Source: Mycolicibacterium sp. HK-90 (lineage in GTDB: Bacteria; Actinomycetota; Actinomycetes; Mycobacteriales; Mycobacteriaceae). Taken from it: 64,000 nt of DNA. The stretch covers positions 3,100,001-3,164,000 of the forward strand of contig NZ_CP129613.1 of NCBI RefSeq assembly GCF_030486405.1, written 5' to 3'. Under the pieces are notes generated by a model. The model ran no database searches. It was not told the origin of the DNA and worked only from the letters and a program-made list of their open reading frames with translations. Within the stretch, counting starts at the first letter, position 1. Each line of letters opens with the position of its first letter. Of this stretch, positions 31,586 to 39,171 are shown in pieces. The position numbers and the translations under genes are program-made.

Positions 31586-33208
31586 GTGACCGACACCGCC
31601 GCGACCCGCAAAGCGCGCGGTGCGTTCTTCACCCCACCCGAGATCTCGCGTTACCTGGCCCGCTGGGCAATCCGGTCCGCCGACGATGAGGTCTTCGAAC
31701 CGGCGGCCGGTGAGGCGGCCTTCGTGGTGGAGGCGGTCACCCGGCTGAGGGATTTGGGTGCCGTCCAGCCCAGAGTCGACGGGGTCGAACTCCACGCGGC
31801 CAGCGCGGCCACTGCCCGCAGGCGTGCCGCCGCGGCCGGCGGCGCGGCTCGGATCAAGATAGCCGATTTCTTCACGATCGAACCGCGGGACCACTACACC
31901 TCGGTTATCGGTAACCCGCCCTACATCCGCTATCAGGATTTCCGGGGTGCCACCCGCGCGCAGTCGCGCCGCGCCGCGCTCAAGGCCGGTGTCACGCTGT
32001 CGGGGCTGGCATCGAGTTGGGCCGCATTCACCGTGCATGCCGCACTGTTTCTCAAGCCGGGGGGTCGCCTGGCACTCGTGTTGCCCGCCGAGTTGCTCAG
32101 TGTCAACTACGCGGCCGCGGTGCGGAAGTTCCTGTTCGACCGGTTCACCAGTGTCGAGTTGGTGATGTTCGACGAGCAGGTGTTTCCCGAGGCGGAAGCC
32201 GACGTGGTGCTGCTGCTGGCCGACGGCTATGGGGGCGGTCCGTGTGGCCACGCGGTCATCCATCGCGCCCGCAATGCCAGTTCGCTGACATCTGAACTCG
32301 CACAACGGCGTTGGTCACCCCGTGATCCGGCAGACAAGTGGGTCAGCGGGCTGATCGGCAACGCGCCGGTGGATGCGCTCCACGGTCTGCATGACGATGG
32401 GCACTTCAGCACCCTTGAGGCCTGGGGTGACACCACCTTGGGCATGGTGACCGGCAACAACAGCTTCTTCGCGCTGTCCCCGGACCGCGTGCGTGAACTC
32501 GGTCTGCGGCGCTCCGACCTGTTGCCGTTGTCGCCGCCAGGGAGTGCGCATCTGCGCGGCCTGACGCTGTCCGCCGAGCAGTTGGCCAGACTGGGGGAGG
32601 ACGGGCGATCGATTCATCTGTTCCGCCCCGCCGGAACACCGTCGGCCGCCGCACAACGCTACATCGACGCCGGTCACGCCGCCGGCGTGCACCTGGCCTA
32701 CAAGTGCCGGGTGCGCCGGCCCTGGTACTTGGTCCCGCTGGTGAGCCCGGCCGACCTGCTGTTGACGTGCATGAACGCCGACACCCCGCGGCTGGTCACC
32801 AATCGGGCCAAGGCGCACCACCTCAACTCGGTGCACGGCGTGTACCTGCGTGACGGGTTGCGGACACTGGGTCGCGACCTGCTGGGCCTGGCCGCACTGA
32901 ACTCGGTGACGGTGCTGCACGCCGAGATCGTCGGCCGTTCCTACGGCGGCGGCATCCTCAAGATCGAACCCCGCGAGGCCGATCGTTGGCTGGTTCCGTC
33001 GCCCGAACTGGTTGCCGCTCGCTCCGATGAGTTGCGGGCGGTGCGTCGGCGCGTTGGGACGCTGTTGGAGCGCGGCAGGCTGCTCGACGCGACCCGTGTT
33101 GTCGACGACGCGTTGGGCCTTCCGGACCACATTGCATTGGAACCGGTTCGGACGGCGCGCGATTCATTGGCGACACGCCGGACGGTAAGGTCTCGGCGTG
33201 CCCGCTGA
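31586..33208 (+). CDS. N6-adenine DNA methyltransferase (TaqI/Eco57I-like, gamma class)
   Basis: A 540-residue DNA methyltransferase. In order: RKARGAFFTPPEISRYLA (motif X), VFEPAAGEAAFVVEA (motif I, SAM binding) and IGNPPYIRYQ, the NPPY catalytic motif of N6-adenine methylation. The C-terminal half, with HLAYKCRVRRPWYLVPL and a long helical end, is a typical target-recognition region. The GTG at 31586 begins VTDTAATRKARG; upstream extension is possible. It overlaps the next gene by 11 nt, arguing for a restriction-modification pair. The recognition sequence cannot be read from the protein. Confidence 0.87.
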   Translation: MTDTAATRKARGAFFTPPEISRYLARWAIRSADDEVFEPAAGEAAFVVEAVTRLRDLGAVQPRVDGVELHAASAATARRRAAAAGGAARIKIADFFTIEPRDHYTSVIGNPPYIRYQDFRGATRAQSRRAALKAGVTLSGLASSWAAFTVHAALFLKPGGRLALVLPAELLSVNYAAAVRKFLFDRFTSVELVMFDEQVFPEAEADVVLLLADGYGGGPCGHAVIHRARNASSLTSELAQRRWSPRDPADKWVSGLIGNAPVDALHGLHDDGHFSTLEAWGDTTLGMVTGNNSFFALSPDRVRELGLRRSDLLPLSPPGSAHLRGLTLSAEQLARLGEDGRSIHLFRPAGTPSAAAQRYIDAGHAAGVHLAYKCRVRRPWYLVPLVSPADLLLTCMNADTPRLVTNRAKAHHLNSVHGVYLRDGLRTLGRDLLGLAALNSVTVLHAEIVGRSYGGGILKIEPREADRWLVPSPELVAARSDELRAVRRRVGTLLERGRLLDATRVVDDALGLPDHIALEPVRTARDSLATRRTVRSRRAR

Positions 33209-34205
33209 ACCGTCTACCAAGGCCACCGCGTGGGCCATCTTCGACCGCATCGTGGCCGACGCGGCGCCCGGCGGCGTGCACACCAACCCCTGGGTCCGCA
33301 CGGCCGGCGAGTTGAGCTTTGTGCCTGATTTCCGGGTGCTGCGAAGGCTGCTCGGGGTGCCGCTGTATCTGGATGCGCCGTCCACCACGGGAGTTCCGGC
33401 GCTGGCCCTGGATGTGTGGCTGGCCTACGAGCTGCGTCGCGCCGGGTTTGATCCGGATGCGGTGTGGCCCAGGGCGACAGATCCAAGGATCATGCCCAGT
33501 GCCATTGCCAGTCTGCTCGAGGCACTGCCGCAGAAGGAGCGGCACCTCATCGAGCAACGGCTGAAGCGATCGATGAAAGGTGTTGCCGGGTCGAGTGCCA
33601 GCGTGCTGGGCAAGCACTACATGAAGCAGGTCGATGTGGTGATGTCGGACTGGGACACCGGACCGGAGTTGCTGATCAGCACCAAACGGATGGATTCGAG
33701 CTTCGGCAAGAACGCCGCCAACCGGGTCGAGGAGAGCTACGGCGACGCCAAGAACCTTCGGCTGCGCCACCCGCTTTCGGCGCTCGGGTTCGTCTACGGC
33801 CTGCGCTCGACGATCCTGAGCACCGAGCCGGACAAGGCCGAGTGGCTGATCGACCTGCTGGGCAAGCTCGGCACCGAGGACGACGCGTACCACGCGGTGG
33901 CGCTGGTGATGATCGACTACGACGCCGAGGTCACCGAAACCGCGGCGGAGGAAGTCGACAGCATCGAAAAAGCTGAACCGGACACCTTGTTCGAGATCGT
34001 CGACGTCGCCACGGCCGCGGTCGACGAGGCGATGGCGGCCCTGCCCGACATCGCCATCCGGCACGACACCGTGCCGGCCGAGCTACAACCGTCGCGGTTC
34101 CTGGCAACCATGGTCAACCGCGTCATCGACACCACACCCGTGACCCGGCACCGCGAGGCACGTCGGCGACGCAACACACCGTCGGAGCCTGAGCGTCAGG
34201 CCTAG
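33198..34205 (+). CDS. Probable restriction endonuclease partner of the methyltransferase
   Basis: A 335-residue protein I cannot place by name with certainty; it resembles type II endonucleases such as the XamI type in length and position. A candidate nuclease core is KQVDVVMSDWDTGPELLISTKRM: an Asp-containing strand followed by S-T-K, a variant of the D-(E/D)xK metal site with Ser in place of Glu. The GTG start lies 11 nt inside the methyltransferase gene. The TAG stop at 34203-34205 forms part of the IS target duplication. A non-nuclease role is possible. Confidence 0.6.
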   Translation: MPAEPSTKATAWAIFDRIVADAAPGGVHTNPWVRTAGELSFVPDFRVLRRLLGVPLYLDAPSTTGVPALALDVWLAYELRRAGFDPDAVWPRATDPRIMPSAIASLLEALPQKERHLIEQRLKRSMKGVAGSSASVLGKHYMKQVDVVMSDWDTGPELLISTKRMDSSFGKNAANRVEESYGDAKNLRLRHPLSALGFVYGLRSTILSTEPDKAEWLIDLLGKLGTEDDAYHAVALVMIDYDAEVTETAAEEVDSIEKAEPDTLFEIVDVATAAVDEAMAALPDIAIRHDTVPAELQPSRFLATMVNRVIDTTPVTRHREARRRRNTPSEPERQA

Positions 34206-34206
34206 A

Positions 34207-34233
34207 TGTATTCAGCCATCACGTTGGTCGCAG
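34207..34233 (+). repeat. Terminal inverted repeat of the IS, left end
   Basis: Begins TGTATTCAGCCATC and ends ACGTTGGTCGCAG. It pairs with the right end at 35257-35283, with six mismatches over 27 positions. The transposase stop (34219-34221) lies inside it. Confidence 0.92.
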
Positions 34234-35178
34234 CCGGCTGATCGGCGGTAGACCTTCGAGTGCGCTGTGGCGGCGTTGAGTGTTGTAGAACTTGACCCAG
34301 GGTGCAAGGGCGTGGGCGCGGTCTGCGTTGGAGGCGAACACTCTGCGGTAGGACCATTCGCTTTGCAGGGTGCGGTTATAGCGCTCCACTTTTCCGTTCT
34401 GCCAGGGGCAATGCGGCTTGATGAAGAGGTGTTTGGCGTGCAGTTGGTCGATGGCGGCGGCGACGTGTGCTGAGCGCCGATAGCTCAGATGGTTGTCGGT
34501 AATGACTCTCTCGATGCGCGAAATGCCCTGTGATTGAAAGTATTGCGCTGCCCGAGTGATGAATCCCGCACACGTCGGTCCCTTCTCATCGGCATGGATT
34601 TCCGAGTACGCCAGCCGGCTGTGGTCATCGACCATCGAGTGCACGTAGTCATACCCGACACCACGGCCGCGGACTTCTTCGCTGCGCCCGTGAGCGCGCC
34701 ACCCACCCCCATCCGGAATCCGGCCCAGCTTCTTGACATCGACGTGCACCAGTTCGCCAGGCTGGTCTCGTTCGTAACGGCATGCCGTGGCTTTCGATGC
34801 CTTGATCACCGCACCGGTCATCGGATCGCAGTCACGAAGCAAGGGCGCACCGCGACGGCGCAGAATCCGCCCGACGGTCCGCGCTGAGATACCGAGCTCG
34901 GGGCCCAGCCAATCCTGGCCCCGACGATGGCGGCGACGCGCGGCGATCACTTGGCGCTCCACACGTGCCGACATCCGGGTGGGGCAGCGGTGCGGGCGGG
35001 AGGACCGGTCGCGCAACCCGGGCTCGCCTTCAGCCGCAAAACGGCTAATCCAGGTGTGTACGCATTTGCGGGAGATGCCCATCGCCGCGGCGATATGGGC
35101 CTGTTTCCAGCCTTGCTGGTGGCGCTGCACGATCAGCATTCGGCCGTGCAGCGTTGTGCGGGCATTACGGTGGGACAC
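34219..35178 (-). CDS. IS481-family transposase
   Basis: A 319-residue DDE transposase. The N-terminus holds a helix-turn-helix (IAAAMGISRKCVHTWISRF) and a second DNA-binding region (LGISARTVGRILRRRG). The catalytic core has the first Asp in GELVHVDVKKL, the second in VITDNHLSY and the Glu in NGKVERYNRTL. I chose the GTG at 35178, which has a GGAGG site 5 nt upstream and begins VSHRNARTT, rather than the frame opening at 35217. The gene looks intact, so the element may be mobile. A perfect 14-bp stem in the leader can hide the ribosome site. Confidence 0.93.
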   Translation of the reverse strand: MSHRNARTTLHGRMLIVQRHQQGWKQAHIAAAMGISRKCVHTWISRFAAEGEPGLRDRSSRPHRCPTRMSARVERQVIAARRRHRRGQDWLGPELGISARTVGRILRRRGAPLLRDCDPMTGAVIKASKATACRYERDQPGELVHVDVKKLGRIPDGGGWRAHGRSEEVRGRGVGYDYVHSMVDDHSRLAYSEIHADEKGPTCAGFITRAAQYFQSQGISRIERVITDNHLSYRRSAHVAAAIDQLHAKHLFIKPHCPWQNGKVERYNRTLQSEWSYRRVFASNADRAHALAPWVKFYNTQRRHSALEGLPPISRLRPT

Positions 35179-35236
35179 GAGAACCTCCGGGTTGGTGATG
35201 GGCCTTCGACAAGCCACACCTCACCCGGAGGTTCTC
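35179..35236 (-). promoter_or_regulatory. Stem-loop covering the transposase ribosome site
   Basis: GAGAACCTCCGGGT (35179-35192) and ACCCGGAGGTTCTC (35223-35236) are perfectly complementary, 14 bp with a 30-nt loop. In a message read from the minus strand the 3' arm contains the GGAGG ribosome site directly before the GTG. Transcripts entering from outside would carry both arms and hide the site; transcripts starting inside the loop would not. Confidence 0.75.
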
Positions 35237-35256
35237 TTCACATCAAGCCAACACGC

Positions 35257-35283
35257 CTGCTACCAACGTCATGACCGGGTACA
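35257..35283 (-). repeat. Terminal inverted repeat of the IS, right end
   Basis: Read on the minus strand it begins TGTACCCGGTCATG and ends ACGTTGGTAGCAG, matching the left end at 21 of 27 positions. It is followed by the second copy of the CCTAGA target. Confidence 0.92.
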
Positions 35284-35284
35284 C

Positions 35285-36082
35285 CTAGAGCACCCGCGAG
35301 CTGGCCTTGGCACGGGCACTCCACCTGCCGTCCTGGAACCCCACCACCACCGGATGGTCGAAGGCCTCGCTCACGTGCTCGGTGTTGACCACATCGTGGG
35401 CCAGGCCACTGGCCACTGTGCGTCCCTGCGAGATCAGCAGGGCGTGCGTGGTAGACGTCGGCAGTTCCTCGAGGTGGTGGGTGACCAGGATCGAGGCCAT
35501 GTCGGGATGCGAATCATCCAGGGTGTCAAGGGTTTCCAGCAGCTGCTCGCGGGCAGCGACGTCCAGCCCGGTGGTCGGCTCGTCCAGCAGGAGCAGTCGC
35601 GGATCGGCGATCAACGCCCGCGCGATCAAGGTGCGTCCGCGTTCGCCCTGGGACAACGTGGGCCAGACCGCATCGGCGCGGGCCGAGAGTCCGACGGTGT
35701 CGATCAGCTCGTCGGCGCGGCTCACCTGCTCGGCGGTGGGTGTCCAGTGCGCGGCGATGTCGATGGTGGCGGTGATGCCGGTCAGCACCACTTCGCGGAC
35801 GGTGAGCGGATACTGCAGCCGGTGGCGGGGATTCACGTGACCGATGGAGCGGCGCAGTACGGCCAGGTCGGTGCGGCCCATCTGGCCGCCGAGCACGTGG
35901 ACGGTGCCCGTCGTCGGAAAGGTCACGGCGGCACAGAAACCCAGCAGCGTGCTCTTGCCCGCCCCGTTGGGTCCGAGTAGCGCCCAGTGCTCACCGGACT
36001 GCACGGTCAGCGAGATGCCGTCGATGATCTGTTTGCCTTCACGGCGGAATGTCACATCGGCGATGTCGAGGACCGCGGTCAT
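35285..36082 (-). CDS. Stand-alone ABC transporter ATPase
   Basis: A 265-residue ABC ATP-binding protein with Walker A GPNGAGKST (about 37-45), a Q-loop region, the signature LSQGERGR, Walker B RLLLLDEP and the switch His in LVTHHLEEL. No permease or binding-protein gene is next to it, so it either serves a permease encoded elsewhere or acts alone like the YlmA/ModF type. It overlaps the GntR gene by 4 nt, making a two-gene transcript. Its stop codon is at the IS junction but is intact because the target was duplicated. Confidence 0.85.
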   Translation of the reverse strand: MTAVLDIADVTFRREGKQIIDGISLTVQSGEHWALLGPNGAGKSTLLGFCAAVTFPTTGTVHVLGGQMGRTDLAVLRRSIGHVNPRHRLQYPLTVREVVLTGITATIDIAAHWTPTAEQVSRADELIDTVGLSARADAVWPTLSQGERGRTLIARALIADPRLLLLDEPTTGLDVAAREQLLETLDTLDDSHPDMASILVTHHLEELPTSTTHALLISQGRTVASGLAHDVVNTEHVSEAFDHPVVVGFQDGRWSARAKASSRVL

Positions 36083-36750
36083 GCGAAAGACTCCTTCAAT
36101 GAGCTCAAATGGGTTCTGCTGGCCGCTGCGGCGGCCTCGGGGTCGCGGGCGACGATCGCCTCGGCCAACTGTTCGTGCAGGGCGTGGTCACACGGCTCGG
36201 ACGCGATCGGCCGGATCTTGAGCATGTCGATCATCGCCAGTCGTAATCGGGGCAGGAACGCGTCGAACAACTGGATCAGCACCTCGTTGTGCGCCGCGGC
36301 GATCACCGCTCGGTGAAACGCCATGTCCGCGTCCACATGATCGGGCACCGACTGTCCCATGACACCTCGGGCGGCCAGGGTGCGACGGATCGCGCGTAGA
36401 TCGGCGGGAGTGCGCCGGCCTGCCGCCAGTGCGGCGGCCTCGGCCTCGATCGCGATACGGGCCTCGATCACCGACACGATCGTGGCGCGACGAAGCACGG
36501 TATCCCAGTCCTCGGCGGCGTCGAGTGCCGTCACGAACACCCCGGCGCCCTGACGGCTCTCCAGTACACCCTTGCCGGACAGCTCACGGATCGCTTCGCG
36601 CAGGGTGGACCGGCCCACACCGAGCTGCGCGGCCAGCGTCGTCTCGCCGGGAAGTCGGTGGCCCAGGGCCCATTCGCCCTGGCGGATGCGCGTCAGCAGA
36701 AGCTGGGCGGTCTGGGCGGCCAGCGGGTGACGCTGAACTTGGGAGGTCAT
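36079..36750 (-). CDS. GntR/FadR-family transcriptional regulator
   Basis: A 223-residue regulator of the FadR subgroup. The winged helix lies at about 10-75 (LPGETTLAAQLGVGRSTLREAIRELSGKGVLESRQGAGVFV) and the C-terminal all-helical FCD-type domain holds His residues (DADMAFHRAVIAAAHN, HALHEQLAEAI) that usually bind metal or a carboxylate ligand. It is co-transcribed with the ABC ATPase and divergent from the leuA leader, which lies 48 nt away. It may regulate either side; the ligand is unknown. Confidence 0.87.
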   Translation of the reverse strand: MTSQVQRHPLAAQTAQLLLTRIRQGEWALGHRLPGETTLAAQLGVGRSTLREAIRELSGKGVLESRQGAGVFVTALDAAEDWDTVLRRATIVSVIEARIAIEAEAAALAAGRRTPADLRAIRRTLAARGVMGQSVPDHVDADMAFHRAVIAAAHNEVLIQLFDAFLPRLRLAMIDMLKIRPIASEPCDHALHEQLAEAIVARDPEAAAAASRTHLSSLKESFA

Positions 36751-36783
36751 CGAAACCTGTCTACTTGTCTGAGGAGTTGTGGG

Positions 36784-36789
36784 TATAGT
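36784..36789 (+). promoter_or_regulatory. leuA leader promoter -10
   Basis: TATAGT (36784-36789) fits the -10 element and ends 9 nt before the ATG of the leader peptide. Transcription would start at about 36796-36799, so the leader peptide is probably translated from a leaderless or nearly leaderless message. No good -35 at 17 nt is seen. Confidence 0.6.
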
Positions 36790-36798
36790 CTAGCCATC

Positions 36799-36840
36799 AT
36801 GACGCGCGTTCTCCTCCTTAGCCGCCGCGGCGGGGCCTGA
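36799..36840 (+). CDS. leuL: Leucine leader peptide of leuA
   Basis: A 13-codon reading frame, [13 protein letters not shown], with three consecutive leucine codons (CTC CTC CTT, 36811-36819). It begins 9 nt after a -10 element and ends 68 nt before leuA. Runs of the regulated amino acid in a short leader frame are the mark of ribosome-mediated attenuation, and such leaders have been proposed for leuA in other actinobacteria. Ribosome stalling at the leucine codons would leave the following hairpin sequences free. Confidence 0.8.
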   Translation: MTRVLLLSRRGGA

Positions 36841-36901
36841 ATCGACCGGCCCCCTGTCGTGGGGCTGTGTCGCGCCGGTCGAATTCCAACCCGACCGAAG
36901 G
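36832..36901 (+). promoter_or_regulatory. leuA leader RNA with alternative hairpins
   Basis: Stem 1: TCGACCGGC (36842-36850) with GCCGGTCGA (36874-36882), enclosing a CCCC/GGGG stem (36851-36854 with 36861-36864). Stem 2, exclusive with it: CGGTCG (36876-36881) with CGACCG (36892-36897), ending on the leuA ribosome site GAAGG (36897-36901). A further pairing, GGGGCC (36832-36837) with GGCCCC (36848-36853), competes with stem 1. No U-tract is present, so control is more likely translational than by termination. Confidence 0.65.
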
Positions 36902-36908
36902 CACCCTC

Positions 36909-38657
36909 ATGACAACGTCTGCATTTCCCACCATCAGCACTCCGGCCGGGGAGATCCCGGCGATCGCGCCGGCGTGGAACCGGCAGCGGCATTCGCAAAT
37001 GCCGTCACATCGCTACGCCAGTGTCTATGACCGCGTGGAAGTCCCACTGGTCCAACGTGATTGGCCCACCGCGCGCATCGACACCGCGCCGCTGTGGGTG
37101 CCGGTGGACCTGCGCGACGGCAACCAGGCGCTGGCCGAGCCGATGGACCCGAACCGCAAGCGTCGCTTCTTCGAACTGCTGGTGGCCATGGGCTACAAGG
37201 AAATCGAGGTCGGCTATCCGTCCGCTTCGCAGACCGACTTCGACTTCGTCCGCCTGTTGGCCGAATCCGACATCGCCCCGCCGGACGTCACCATCGTGGT
37301 GTTCGTCCCGGCGCGCCGTGATCTGATCGAGCGGACGGTGGACTCGGTGCGCGGCATCGAGAACGACGTCGTCATCCATATGTACACGGCCACCGCGCCG
37401 ACCTGGCGCGACGTCGTGCTGGGTAAGGGCCGGGCCGATCTGCGGGAGCTGATCCTGGCCGGGGCGCGCGACGTCCTCGAACTCGCCGAAGGCATGCCCA
37501 ACGTCCGGTTCGAATTCTCTCCAGAGGTGTTCAACCTCACCGAACCCGATTATGTGCTGGAGCTGTGCGATGCGGTGACCGGATTGTGGCAGGCCACCCC
37601 GGACCGCCCGGTCATCCTGAACCTGCCCGCCACCGTCGAAGTCGCCACCCCGAACGTCTACGCCGACCAGATCGAATACATGCACCGCAACGTGTCTCGT
37701 CGTGACAGCGTGATCCTCTCGGTGCACCCGCACAATGACCGGGGCACCGGCATCGCCTGCGCGGAGCTGGCAGTGCTGGCCGGGGCTCAGCGGGTGGAGG
37801 GGTGCGTGTTCGGCAACGGGGAACGCACCGGCAACGTCGACATCGCCACTCTCGCACTGAATCTGCATGCCCAAGGGGTGGATCCGATGGTCGACTTCTC
37901 CGACATCGACGAGATCGCCCGGACGGTCAGCCACTGCACGCGCATGCCGATCCACGAACGTCATCCCTATGTCGGCGATCTGGTGCACACCGCGTTCTCC
38001 GGAACCCATCAGGATGCGATCAAGAAGGGTTTCGCCGAACATCGCGCACGCGCCGCGGCCACCGGGCAGCCGGAGAGCGAAATCGATTGGCGGGTACCGT
38101 ATCTGCCGATCGACCCGGCCGACATCGGCCGTACCTACGACGCGGTGATCAGGGTGAACTCCCAGTCCGGCAAGGGTGGCATCGCCTACCTGCTGGCCAC
38201 CGACTACGGACTGGAACTGCCGCGCCGGCTGCAGATCGATTTCGCTCGTCACGTCCAGGCTCACACCGACGAAAGCGGTGCGGAGGTCACCGCCGCCGAA
38301 CTGTTCGACCTGTTCGAGGCGACCTATCTGGGATCGTCCGGCCCGGTGCAGCTCAAGGACTGGCACACCGGCGGCGACGGCGAAGCAGCGGTCACCGATC
38401 TCACGGTGGTGTGTGACGGCCGCACCACCACCAGCAGCCATCGCGGGATCGGCCCGGTGGATGCACTGCGGGCAGCGCTCGAGGAGATCGGCCATCCGGT
38501 CGAGGTGCTGAGCCTGACCCAACAATCGATCGGCAGCACCGCCGTCAGCTACCTGGAGTACCGCTCGGCCGATCGCACCGGTTGGGCGTGCGGCCGCAGC
38601 GACTCGGTGCTCGCCGCGTCGATGGCGGCGGTGCTGAGGGCGGTCAACGCGCCTTGA
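36909..38657 (+). CDS. leuA: 2-isopropylmalate synthase
   Basis: LeuA condenses acetyl-CoA and 2-oxoisovalerate, the committed step to leucine. The 582-residue protein has the catalytic-domain motifs [41 protein letters not shown] (metal-binding His) and [10 protein letters not shown], a linker with [10 protein letters not shown], and a C-terminal regulatory domain (about 440-582) for leucine feedback. As recalled, it is clearly diverged from the usual mycobacterial LeuA, for example [14 protein letters not shown], and it lacks the C-terminal repeat of the M. tuberculosis protein. It overlaps the convergent bcp gene by 14 nt. Confidence 0.93.
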   Translation: MTTSAFPTISTPAGEIPAIAPAWNRQRHSQMPSHRYASVYDRVEVPLVQRDWPTARIDTAPLWVPVDLRDGNQALAEPMDPNRKRRFFELLVAMGYKEIEVGYPSASQTDFDFVRLLAESDIAPPDVTIVVFVPARRDLIERTVDSVRGIENDVVIHMYTATAPTWRDVVLGKGRADLRELILAGARDVLELAEGMPNVRFEFSPEVFNLTEPDYVLELCDAVTGLWQATPDRPVILNLPATVEVATPNVYADQIEYMHRNVSRRDSVILSVHPHNDRGTGIACAELAVLAGAQRVEGCVFGNGERTGNVDIATLALNLHAQGVDPMVDFSDIDEIARTVSHCTRMPIHERHPYVGDLVHTAFSGTHQDAIKKGFAEHRARAAATGQPESEIDWRVPYLPIDPADIGRTYDAVIRVNSQSGKGGIAYLLATDYGLELPRRLQIDFARHVQAHTDESGAEVTAAELFDLFEATYLGSSGPVQLKDWHTGGDGEAAVTDLTVVCDGRTTTSSHRGIGPVDALRAALEEIGHPVEVLSLTQQSIGSTAVSYLEYRSADRTGWACGRSDSVLAASMAAVLRAVNAP

Positions 38658-39108
38658 GCACTTCCAGCGCCTTGTCGGCGTGGGTGTCCATGCTGATCTC
38701 GCTGGAGATGACCTCGAGCACGGTGCGGTCCGTGTCGATGACGAACGTAGTCCGCTTGACGGGCATCAGCTTGCCGAGCAGACCACGCTTCACTCCGAAC
38801 TGGGCCGCCACCTTGCCCTCGGCGTCCGACAACAGCGGGTAGTCGAAGCTCTGGATCTCGGCGAACTTGGCCTGCTTGGCGACCGGGTCGGTGCTGATGC
38901 CGACCCGGTTCGCGCCGGCCGCGGCGAATTCGGCGGCCAGATCCCGGAAGTGACAGGCTTCCTTGGTGCATCCCGGGGTCATCGCCGCCGGGTAGAAGAA
39001 CAGGACCACCGGGCCGTCGGCGAGCAGGCTCGTCAGGCTGCGCACCGTGCCGGTCTGATCCGGGAGTTCGAACTCGGGAACGGTGTCACCCGTCCTGATC
39101 TGTGTCAT
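38644..39108 (-). CDS. bcp: Peroxiredoxin of the BCP type
   Basis: A 154-residue thiol peroxidase. The peroxidatic Cys is in TPGCT and a second Cys follows five residues later (GCTKEAC), the pattern of BCP-type peroxiredoxins with a resolving Cys in the same helix; [12 protein letters not shown] is the active-site strand. The ATG at 39108 begins [17 protein letters not shown]; the frame opens earlier at 39192 without support. The position beside trpE matches bcpB (Rv1608c) in M. tuberculosis. It is divergent from trpE with 63 nt between starts. Confidence 0.92.
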   Translation of the reverse strand: MTQIRTGDTVPEFELPDQTGTVRSLTSLLADGPVVLFFYPAAMTPGCTKEACHFRDLAAEFAAAGANRVGISTDPVAKQAKFAEIQSFDYPLLSDAEGKVAAQFGVKRGLLGKLMPVKRTTFVIDTDRTVLEVISSEISMDTHADKALEVLKAR

Positions 39109-39171
39109 GGCTGCCCACGCTACGCCGTCTGCCTGCCGGGACCGTGGCGTCGGTCTGGGAGAATTGTTCCC

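Larger units (their letters stand above)
34201..35289 (-). mobile_element. IS481-family insertion sequence with 6-bp target duplication
   Basis: The element proper is 34207-35283 (1,077 bp). Its ends are imperfect 27-bp inverted repeats beginning TGTA and ending ACGTTGGT-N-GCAG (21 of 27 matching). CCTAGA is duplicated at 34201-34206 and 35284-35289. This fits the NCTAGN target with 6-bp duplication known for IS481 itself. It carries one transposase gene on the minus strand. The duplicated target holds the stop codon of the gene on each side. Confidence 0.95.

Noticed and set aside
34207..35283. IS disruption of the endonuclease or ABC gene
   Set aside because: Both reading frames reach their original TAG stops inside the duplicated CCTAGA, so neither is truncated.
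36751..36798. A FadR-type operator between the GntR gene and the leuA leader
   Set aside because: TGTCT occurs twice as a direct repeat (36758-36762 and 36766-36770), but no palindrome of the FadR form is present, so the evidence is too weak to call.
37005..38525. A 506-codon frame antisense to leuA
   Set aside because: LeuA on the plus strand has complete catalytic motifs; the antisense product resembles nothing and has no start signals.
39109..39171. A tryptophan leader peptide before trpE
   Set aside because: No short frame with clustered TGG codons and no attenuator-like hairpins are present in the 63-nt gap.
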